This document shows, in pieces, positions 22,883-30,592 of a stretch of DNA of 32,822 nt (the first letter of the stretch is position 1; every line of letters starts with the position of its first letter). The DNA is taken from positions 1-32,822 of the forward strand of contig CAYLNH010000051.1 of assembly GCA_964384625.1 (NCBI GenBank). Direction: 5' to 3'. The notes under the pieces were generated by a model. That model worked only from the letters and a program-made list of their open reading frames with translations. It had not been told where the DNA came from and did not search any database. The translations under genes were made by a program, and so were the position numbers. This DNA is from CAYLNH01 sp964384625. GTDB taxonomy: Bacteria; Verrucomicrobiota; Lentisphaeria; JABSQK01.

Positions 22883-25800
22883 ATGCTGAAGAAGAAGAGA
22901 ACAAATCAGTTCGTTGGCTTCCTGCTTGTCCTGTTGGCCCTGGCTGGGCCGGTTCAGCGGGCCTGGACGCGGGAGACGGCCGCCGACTACAAACGCGTTT
23001 TCGGCATTGATCCGGCTCTGGAGAAGTACAAGTGGTCCTCCGACGGGGTGGTTTCGGTGCAGTTGATCGGGTGCTCGGCGCCGGCGACGATATTCTGGCC
23101 GGGCGAGACGGCGCGTTTCCAGCTGCAACTGGAGAATCGCGGCAAGGAGGAGCTTGGCGTGCGCGGCCGGCTCCGGGCGATTCCGTACCGGATGCTTTGC
23201 GCCACCGACAATTTCGCGGTACCGCGTCTGATCTGGCTGCGAACGTTACAGCGCGCGCCCGGCGAAGTTGCGGCCTCGGCTCCGCTGACTGCGAAGCTGG
23301 CTGTCGGCGGTTTCACGAATCTCGATGTCGAGTTGGCGCTGCCGGAACGCTTCGGCGGCTACGGCCTGGTACTTGAGCTTGACGATCGCGGGCGCTTCTT
23401 TGTGGGCTCTTGCGTGCGGGTGATGAAGCCGTCGCTGCCGGCGCGCCGGCCGTTTTATCGACTGACCATGGACCTGGATTACATCCCCTCGCTGTTGCGG
23501 ACCGGTACGGCGCCGAACCGGCTCGGGGTGGCTTATCTGCCCACCGACCGGCAGGGATTTGATGACTGGTATACCGGGTTCTCGGACAAGTTGGCGGCGT
23601 TCGCCGCGGCGGGCCTGCCGGTGACCCTGGAGTTCGGGGCGCCGAACGTGCAGGACATCATGCCGCTGGGGCGCAAGCGGCCCTGGCTTGATGACAACGA
23701 CGTGATGCGTGCCGGCAAGGGTGACATGGCCTGGCTGCCCAGGTATGATCAGGACTTCAAGAAGCTGGTCAAGCAACTGGCGCTGGAACACGGTTGGCCC
23801 AAGGGACCGATCAACGCGATGATGCTCTGGAACGAGCCCTGGAACGGCATCTCCATCAGCGGCTGGGGGGCGGACGACGAACGGTATCGCGAGATCTTCA
23901 TGGTCATGTGCAAGGCGCTGGAGGAGGCGCGCAAGGAAGCCGGGGTGCAGGTCCTGCTCGGCGGCTGCGACTCCACGTCGAACACCTGGGACAAGCTTTT
24001 CTGCTATGACGGAAAGAGCCCCTTTCTCAAGCACCTTGATTTCGTGTCGGAGCACTACCAGGGGATGAATCCGGAAACGACCGCGCGCCTCTGGACGGAG
24101 CGCCGGGGCGCGGACGGCAAGCCGGACCCGGTGCAGTTCTGGGATACCGAGAGCTGGGTGGCCAACACGGATGAGCGACTGGCCCCGGCGCTGGCCATCA
24201 TGTGTGCGCAAGGCATGTCGCGAATGGTCGGGGTTTGCGGCGGCGCCGTCGTCACCCGTGGCACCGAAGGCCGGCACAAGATCGTTGTGCGAACCGAATC
24301 GGGAACAGAACGCCGGCTCATGCCGCAATCGTGGTCTGTGGCGGCTTCGGTAGCGGCGTGGTCGAACCTGGTTGCCGAGCGTCCGTTCAAGGAGTTCCTG
24401 TTCCGTCCCGGACTGCCGTGGGTCTTCGTCTTTTCCGGGCCGGCGGACAATCCGGACGACGGCACCCTCCTGGTCGTCGGTGATATCGGCGGGTTGTACG
24501 GTCGGAAGAACGTTGCCTTGCGGGGCGTCCTGAGCGAGGCCGAAGCCGAACGGCGGGCCAAACTGCAGGCGCGACTCAGAGACCTGCCCGCCGCTGCCGC
24601 CGAGCGTGAAGCCATCGAGCAGGACCTGGCGCGCGAGCTGCCGCTGCGCGGCGTGTCCATGAGCCTGGCGGACGGCAACGGCCGTTTCCACCTGCTCGAC
24701 TGCTACGGCAACCGCGTACCCGCTGCAAACGGCAGGTTGACTGTGCCGCTGAGCGACGAAGGCTGGTACCTGCGTCCGGACGGCAGTCGGGGCTCCTGGC
24801 AGGCCTTGCTTGCTGCGGTTCGCGAAGCCCGAATCGACGGCTACGAACCGCTGGACGTGGTGGTTCACGAACCCACCCGCCCCATCGACGCCAAGGCCGT
24901 GGTCCGCCTGAAGCTGACGAACGTGCTCAACCGTTCGATCAACGGCACACTGTCGGTGGTGGTCGGCAAGCTGCAGGTGAAGGCGTCGGCGGCGCTCTCG
25001 TTCGCTCCGCACGAGAGCAAGGAGGTGTCAGTCCGGATCGTCGGCGGCAAAGCGACGGCGGCGAATCGCTATCCGCTGATCTTTCGCTTCGACGCCGGCG
25101 CCGACGGCACGGCCTATCACAATGAGGATGTTCACGTCCGGCTTATTTCCCGGCGCACCATTACCGTGGACGGCGACCTGAAAGACTGGCAGGGGGTCCT
25201 GCCGAACACCTTCCGGGCGGTCGATGCCGGTCCCACCATGACCGAGGCGGCCTGGCTGCCGTTCAAGGCGTTCGACCAGACGGCCAAGAAGGGACTGGCC
25301 ACGATCTGGCTTGCCGCCGACAAGACGAATTTCTATCTCGCCGCCAAGATTGCCGACGACACGCTGCACCCGGGCACGCTTCGGTTCGCCCGGCGCGACG
25401 ACGATGAATTCTTCTATCCCGAAGTCAGCAAACGCCTGGATCGCCGGAAGACGCTGGCCGCTGATTTCGTCGACTTCGCGCGGAAACCACCACGCTGGAG
25501 CCGGGCGGAAGCCGGCCGGTTTGCTTTGCAGACACCGGACGGCAAAGGCCGGATCCAGGCCGGCTGGACGCCGAAATACAATCACGGCAAGCTGGGGGTT
25601 GGCCTCGAACTCCCGCGACCGACCAAGGTCACCCTGCATCTGTTGAGTCGCCGCGACCGGCTGTGGGCGCATCAATGGGCAACCTATCGGGCCGAAACAC
25701 CGATCGGCGGCAAGCGGCTGCAGGGCGAGTGGCTGGACGGGCATTTTCGCACCGGCCCCCGGGCCCGGCAGGACCAGGCGGCTAAGGGCGTTTTCCTCAG

Positions 25801-26683
25801 TTTCCTGGCCACCGGCAAGGTGCGCATTGAGATCCAGGGGAAGCCCGGGCTGTGTCTCGACGGGATCTTCTTCGATGTACCGTCCACGGAACAGGCGCAG
25901 TCGCTGGCGTCGGGCAAGCCGATCCGCTGGCTTCGTCCCTATGATTTCAAGACCGGGAGTTCCTGGCGGCAGACGTACGGCAAACAGGGCTGGCTCTTGC
26001 CCGGACTTACTCCCAGGCTGCCGGCCAACGTGAAGGCCGCCATCCTGGAGCATGTCGAGTTGGAAAAGCTGCAGTGGCCAACGGGCGTGCGGCGTTTCAG
26101 CTACCGCAAAAACCCGGTGCTGCCGCACGGTCCCGGTTTCGACAACCTGCAGATTGCCTTCAATGTACTTCCGGCTGCCGACAAGCCGTTGGCGCCGTAT
26201 CCGCCCGGCACGATCCCCGGGTTCATCGCGTATTACACGAACGACTACGAATACGCCCTGAACCAAGTGGCCGCGAAATACGGCGGCGGCTATGAGATCT
26301 GGCGCTGCCGCCATCCCAAACTGCCGAACAAACATTTCTACCCGCGGCAACTCCCGAGCCGCATGGACGGCGCCGTACCCGGCAAGCTGGTCGTCAAATA
26401 CGCTGACGGCGCCCGTTTCGTCGAAGCTGCCATCCCCTGGTCCGAGATCCCCGAGGTCCGCGCCCGCATGGCGACCGGCAAACCGCTCAAGTTCGATGTT
26501 GTAGTGAACGACGACGGCGGCGCGCGGGGCCTGCAGCTGTCCCGCGACAAGAGCGTCAGCCGACCGGGACTCGGCTGCAAGCCGGACTGGTACCAGCGCT
26601 GGAATACGGAAATCCAGTTCGGCTGGGAGCCGGAAGGCGGCGTGCAGGCCGCTCGCGGCACTGACGGCGAAACCACTCCGTGA
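22883..26683 (+). CDS. Secreted GH-A-like glycosidase with split CBM9 domain, locus B
   Basis: This 1266-aa protein has a signal peptide (MLKKKRTNQ then FVGFLLVLLALAGPV). A beta-sandwich N-domain is followed by a GH-A-like barrel: MLWNEPWNG with E318, SEHYQG and FWDTESW with E423 as candidate catalytic pair. A short helical insert (about 550-595) and beta domains come next. A CBM9-type domain begins at about 760 (ITVDGDLKDW) but is interrupted at about 845 by ~240 residues with LCLDGIFFDVPS and DFKTGSSWRQTYGKQGW. It resumes at about 1085 (NLQIAFNVLPAAD) and ends with FVEAAIPWSEIPEVR. It is paralogous to the 1002-aa protein at 9220, whose CBM9 domain has no such insertion. AAAGGA precedes the ATG. 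Polysaccharide binding and cleavage outside the cell is likely; the substrate is unknown. Confidence 0.8.
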   Translation: MLKKKRTNQFVGFLLVLLALAGPVQRAWTRETAADYKRVFGIDPALEKYKWSSDGVVSVQLIGCSAPATIFWPGETARFQLQLENRGKEELGVRGRLRAIPYRMLCATDNFAVPRLIWLRTLQRAPGEVAASAPLTAKLAVGGFTNLDVELALPERFGGYGLVLELDDRGRFFVGSCVRVMKPSLPARRPFYRLTMDLDYIPSLLRTGTAPNRLGVAYLPTDRQGFDDWYTGFSDKLAAFAAAGLPVTLEFGAPNVQDIMPLGRKRPWLDDNDVMRAGKGDMAWLPRYDQDFKKLVKQLALEHGWPKGPINAMMLWNEPWNGISISGWGADDERYREIFMVMCKALEEARKEAGVQVLLGGCDSTSNTWDKLFCYDGKSPFLKHLDFVSEHYQGMNPETTARLWTERRGADGKPDPVQFWDTESWVANTDERLAPALAIMCAQGMSRMVGVCGGAVVTRGTEGRHKIVVRTESGTERRLMPQSWSVAASVAAWSNLVAERPFKEFLFRPGLPWVFVFSGPADNPDDGTLLVVGDIGGLYGRKNVALRGVLSEAEAERRAKLQARLRDLPAAAAEREAIEQDLARELPLRGVSMSLADGNGRFHLLDCYGNRVPAANGRLTVPLSDEGWYLRPDGSRGSWQALLAAVREARIDGYEPLDVVVHEPTRPIDAKAVVRLKLTNVLNRSINGTLSVVVGKLQVKASAALSFAPHESKEVSVRIVGGKATAANRYPLIFRFDAGADGTAYHNEDVHVRLISRRTITVDGDLKDWQGVLPNTFRAVDAGPTMTEAAWLPFKAFDQTAKKGLATIWLAADKTNFYLAAKIADDTLHPGTLRFARRDDDEFFYPEVSKRLDRRKTLAADFVDFARKPPRWSRAEAGRFALQTPDGKGRIQAGWTPKYNHGKLGVGLELPRPTKVTLHLLSRRDRLWAHQWATYRAETPIGGKRLQGEWLDGHFRTGPRARQDQAAKGVFLSFLATGKVRIEIQGKPGLCLDGIFFDVPSTEQAQSLASGKPIRWLRPYDFKTGSSWRQTYGKQGWLLPGLTPRLPANVKAAILEHVELEKLQWPTGVRRFSYRKNPVLPHGPGFDNLQIAFNVLPAADKPLAPYPPGTIPGFIAYYTNDYEYALNQVAAKYGGGYEIWRCRHPKLPNKHFYPRQLPSRMDGAVPGKLVVKYADGARFVEAAIPWSEIPEVRARMATGKPLKFDVVVNDDGGARGLQLSRDKSVSRPGLGCKPDWYQRWNTEIQFGWEPEGGVQAARGTDGETTP

Positions 26684-26760
26684 TCCCGCAAACGAGGCAT
26701 GTCGGCCGGTGTTGCCGGCCGGCCGGCCGCGGCTGTCACCGAAAGAACCGGAAAGGTAAA

Positions 26761-29700
26761 ATGATGAATGGAATTTCGTTCTTACACCGATTGCCCCTGA
26801 TACTCGGCATGGCTTGCTGCCTGATCGGCGCCGCCGGTCTTGCCGGCAAGCCGCCCGCAGAGTGGACGTTCAAGGATGACTGGTCGCCGCAACGCGGCAG
26901 GGCGGTATACAACGAAAGCGAGAAGATGTTTCGCATCGAGGGCTGCGGCTGGGCCGAACATTCGTGGCGCGGTCGGCTGGCTCCGGACTTGCGTGCCGGC
27001 TATGATCCCGCCTTTCTCTACCAGAAGTTCGAGGGCGATTTCGACATCATCGTGCGGCTGGTGCGGGCGGCACACGGCAAGGCCCATCCAAACGCAACGG
27101 CCGGACTCATGGCCGTGAGCAAATTGACCGGGAGTTCGTCTGCCGTGGCCTTGGCCGCTTTCAAAATGGGCGGCCTGAAGCGCGTTGGACAACCTGTATG
27201 GCTCCGTCTGATCCGCAAAGACGGCCGCGTCGGCGCCTACGAATCGATTCGCGGAGAGTACTGGTACAACAAGAACAGCGGCGCTGTGCTGCCGGGAACG
27301 GTCTACGTCGGGATGTATACGAGCGGCCGGCAGAATCCGACGACCGCCTGGTTCGACCACGTGACGGTGAATCGCAATCCGGTGTTCACCTATTCGACCA
27401 CCTGGCTGGGCAACAACCTGGCGGGTCGCAAAGGCAACACGATCAACTCCACCATGGTCGGCCTCGGCGTGCTGCCGGACGGAACCTGTATTACAACGAC
27501 GTCGATGGGCGAGGTCGAGGTGTACCTGGCCCGCTACCGGGAGGGGCTGGACATCACGCCGTCGAAAACTGTCGGCAAGCAGGTGCACAAATGCGGTATT
27601 GCCATCGCCATTGACACCGAGCTGAAACGCGGCTGGGTCAGCAAGAACGGCGGATTGATCCCTTTCCAGTTCGATGGGCTTGCCCGTCTCCGGCGCAATC
27701 CGATCTGGCTGGTCAAAACCGATCCGAAACGGCAGGTCCGCTGGCGGCACAACGCGGTCCGCGGCATTGCGGTCGGCAAGGATCATCTTTACGCCTCGGT
27801 CCGGCCGGATCATCAGATCGCTGTTCTCAACAAGGAGACGCTGAAGGAAATCAGGCGTTTCAAATTCGAGCGGCCGGGTCCGCTCGCCCTGGATGCCGCC
27901 GGGCGGCTCTGGGTGATCCAGGAGAATTACTTCGGGCACGTGCTGGATACGAAATGGTACAAAAAACCTGCCCGCCTCGTTGCCGTCGATCCGGCCACCG
28001 GCCGGCAGCTTATGGAGATCAAGGGGCTCGGCCTGCCGGTGGCCCTGGCGGCCGACGAGAAGGCGCCGCGCAAGTCCCGGCTTCTGGTCGCCGATAACGG
28101 ACCGGATCAACAGATCAAGCTGTACGACGTGGGTGGGCCGCGACCGAAGTTGATCGGCGTTGTCGGCGCGAAGGGCGGCATGTTCGCCGGCATGCCCGGC
28201 CGCGTGGACGACTGCAAGTTCAACGGGTTCGCTGGTATCGGCACGGATGCTACAGGGAACATCTACGCCACCACCACCGGCTGGGCCTACCGCTATGTTC
28301 CTGCCGGGGCCATGCCCCTGCAAACCGAGTTGAAATGCCTGCCGCCGGCGGCGATCAACAACCCCGATGCCAAGGCCTTGTGGAAGGTGCATAACATCGG
28401 CCACAACATCGAAGGCGCCGGTTGGGACCGAAAGACAGGCGACATCTATGTCGGCTCCGATGCCCGTTATGAAGTGGACTGGTCGCGGCCCGTGGGGCGG
28501 GAGGCCCGGTGGGCCGGCTATATTCTCAATGCCCGCGACGACCCGGACGGGATCATCTGGCGCTGGAACCGGTCGCCCCCGAGCGTCCGCTGGCTGGACG
28601 GTCGGAAGTTCCTCTTTGCCAGGACGCAGGGCGGCTTGCTCGAGGTCTTTCGTTTCACCGAAGAGATGGGTGAAATCGGCATCCCCTGCACAGCCTATAT
28701 CTGCAATCGCAAGATGCTGCAGAAGTACGCCGCCGCGCAGAAGGCCTGGGCCGACAAAGACCCTTCGGAACTGAAGTCCGGTGACAAGGCGCAACAGGAC
28801 TATTTCTGGTCCTATGCGAGTCGCTGGCTGCCGGAACTGCCCATGCCGAAACGAGCGGGAAACGGCAAATGGGAGCGGACCCGGCTGAAGTGGGTCGACG
28901 GCAGCAACGGCGGCAACCGCGACGGCCGGGTGCAGCCGGTGGAGTACAGTGACGTTTCGGACTTGCTCCCGCAGGGCGCGAGAGAGACCGGGCATCACTA
29001 TTTTGTTGACCAGAAGGGCGGGCTGTGGCACGTGGACCCGAACCGTGGGCAGCCGATCGCGTACGAGCCTTTTGCAGGGGTCAAAGACGGCATTCCGCAC
29101 TGGGGCAGGAAACGGCTTTACGCGCTGCCGAACCCGTTCACCTGGGTTGCGTTCGCGTTTTACGATACGGACACGGATGCGATGACGCTGGTGGGCGGGA
29201 CAAAACGATTCCCCGGCAACGTCTTTGTCAACGTCACTGCCGCCAGGCGGTATGAGAAATGGACCAGCGGCGCGCCGACTGCCGGACCGCTGGTCACCTT
29301 TCCGCCGCCCGCGGTGTGGCATATTCCGGGCGGCCACGGCAACTGGTGGCGGCCGGGAATCAAGCATCGAGCCGTGTCCGCCTCGGCCGCCGACCACTAT
29401 CTCTTTGTGACCAATCGGACGGGGCAGATCCGGGTCATCGACATGAAACTCGGCAACCTGGTGGAATGGCTTGTTGCGGGTCCCGAAGTCCTGGGCGGCA
29501 GCGGGTCGTTCGAAGGCCGGCTGACGGGCGTGAACGCGTATCGGTTCAAAGACGGCGAATACCTTATCCTGCGGCAGGACAACGCCACGGTTCGCCTTCT
29601 GGTGCATCGCTGGAAGCCGGCGGATTCGGCGAAACTACCGGTCCGGGGCAACATCCGCCCATGGGCCCGCCCCGCCGACGGCGCGGTGGAACTGACCTGG

Positions 29701-30525
29701 GGCGGACAGACCGGGGTTACCGGGCCGCTCAACGGCTACGGGGTGTACCGCGCCGCGACAAAGGAGGGACCTTATCGCCGCATCAACCCGGCACTGGTTC
29801 CGACGTCGCGGTTCGTTGATAAAACCCTCCGGAACGGCGCGACAGCCTGGTATCGGGTTGCCGCCGTGGGCGTTTCCGGAGACGAAGGCCCCAAGGGTCC
29901 GCCGGTTCGGGGCGCAGCCGCCAGACCGCAGGCGCGACAAGTGACTTCGCAGGGCAGAATCGACGCTCAGGGCTACGACCGCAAGACCAGAGGCAACTGG
30001 CGCGGGGTCTACGGCAAGGACGCGGCGATCATCGCCGGGGATTCCACCGGGAAGCTCGACCAGGATGCGACGGCGATCAAGCTACCGGACTATGCCTGGT
30101 TCCGCTTCCGGCCGCCGAGCATGAGCGGCGGCAGCACCACCGCGAGCGATAAGCAACTGTTGGCCCAAGCGGCGCTGGTTCCCGGGAAGCGCTGCGATCC
30201 CGGCAGAAACTGGGTAGGTCGTCCCGACGACCCCGTCCGCTTCTATCTGGACCTCAACGACGGCAAGCCGCACAGGATAACGATGTATCTCGGACCACAC
30301 GGCCACGGCGGCCACCCACTCGAGCCGACGATCCGGTTCCTTGATGGCAGGACCGGGAACGTGGTTCTCGAGGCAAAGCTGCCGCGGACGCCACGCGGGG
30401 GGAAATGGACGGCCCGCGGCACCAACCGAGCCTATGCCTCGTGGATTGTGTCCGGCAGACTCGAGATTACCGTTGCCGGCGCGCAGGTGCTGGGCATTTT
30501 TTTCGACCCGCCGTCACGCCGGTGA
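26761..30525 (+). CDS. Secreted LamG-like / beta-propeller / FN3 multidomain protein, locus B
   Basis: From the ATG at 26761 (GGAAAGG 4 bases upstream) this is a 1254-aa protein; the open frame extends to 26680, but those residues are not signal-like. A signal peptide (about 1-23, GAAGLAG) is followed by a LamG/DUF1349-like jelly roll (about 25-210). A propeller region comes next (GVLPDGTCITTTSMGEVEVY, LLVADNGPDQQIKLYD, VVGAKGGMFAGMPGRVDDC), then a degenerate EF-hand-like loop GGNRDGRVQPVE and a fibronectin type III domain (about 965-1053, GYGVYRAATKEGPYRRI). The last domain (about 1071-1254) starts YDRKTRGNWRGVYGKD and ends VLGIFFDPP, and is related to the insert in the preceding gene's product. 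It is paralogous to the 859-aa propeller protein but lacks its membrane anchor. It probably binds glycan outside the cell; no active site is recognised. Confidence 0.8.
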   Translation: MMNGISFLHRLPLILGMACCLIGAAGLAGKPPAEWTFKDDWSPQRGRAVYNESEKMFRIEGCGWAEHSWRGRLAPDLRAGYDPAFLYQKFEGDFDIIVRLVRAAHGKAHPNATAGLMAVSKLTGSSSAVALAAFKMGGLKRVGQPVWLRLIRKDGRVGAYESIRGEYWYNKNSGAVLPGTVYVGMYTSGRQNPTTAWFDHVTVNRNPVFTYSTTWLGNNLAGRKGNTINSTMVGLGVLPDGTCITTTSMGEVEVYLARYREGLDITPSKTVGKQVHKCGIAIAIDTELKRGWVSKNGGLIPFQFDGLARLRRNPIWLVKTDPKRQVRWRHNAVRGIAVGKDHLYASVRPDHQIAVLNKETLKEIRRFKFERPGPLALDAAGRLWVIQENYFGHVLDTKWYKKPARLVAVDPATGRQLMEIKGLGLPVALAADEKAPRKSRLLVADNGPDQQIKLYDVGGPRPKLIGVVGAKGGMFAGMPGRVDDCKFNGFAGIGTDATGNIYATTTGWAYRYVPAGAMPLQTELKCLPPAAINNPDAKALWKVHNIGHNIEGAGWDRKTGDIYVGSDARYEVDWSRPVGREARWAGYILNARDDPDGIIWRWNRSPPSVRWLDGRKFLFARTQGGLLEVFRFTEEMGEIGIPCTAYICNRKMLQKYAAAQKAWADKDPSELKSGDKAQQDYFWSYASRWLPELPMPKRAGNGKWERTRLKWVDGSNGGNRDGRVQPVEYSDVSDLLPQGARETGHHYFVDQKGGLWHVDPNRGQPIAYEPFAGVKDGIPHWGRKRLYALPNPFTWVAFAFYDTDTDAMTLVGGTKRFPGNVFVNVTAARRYEKWTSGAPTAGPLVTFPPPAVWHIPGGHGNWWRPGIKHRAVSASAADHYLFVTNRTGQIRVIDMKLGNLVEWLVAGPEVLGGSGSFEGRLTGVNAYRFKDGEYLILRQDNATVRLLVHRWKPADSAKLPVRGNIRPWARPADGAVELTWGGQTGVTGPLNGYGVYRAATKEGPYRRINPALVPTSRFVDKTLRNGATAWYRVAAVGVSGDEGPKGPPVRGAAARPQARQVTSQGRIDAQGYDRKTRGNWRGVYGKDAAIIAGDSTGKLDQDATAIKLPDYAWFRFRPPSMSGGSTTASDKQLLAQAALVPGKRCDPGRNWVGRPDDPVRFYLDLNDGKPHRITMYLGPHGHGGHPLEPTIRFLDGRTGNVVLEAKLPRTPRGGKWTARGTNRAYASWIVSGRLEITVAGAQVLGIFFDPPSRR

Positions 30526-30592
30526 TCGAGATCATCGGAGTGCCCGCAAGCGACGCGTTGGCGTCGGTGAATTGTGATACAGAGGTAACAGA

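Noticed and set aside
23246..25012. 588-aa and neighbouring 440-aa (25028-26350) minus-strand frames
   Set aside because: Shadows of the 1266-aa gene. The catalytic and CBM9 motifs are on the plus strand.
26782..29607. 941-aa open frame on the minus strand opposite the 1254-aa propeller gene
   Set aside because: It is an antisense shadow of a GC-rich gene. Its translation is rich in Arg, Gly, Pro and Val with no recognisable domain, and the plus strand has a clear signal peptide, propeller and FN3 domains.
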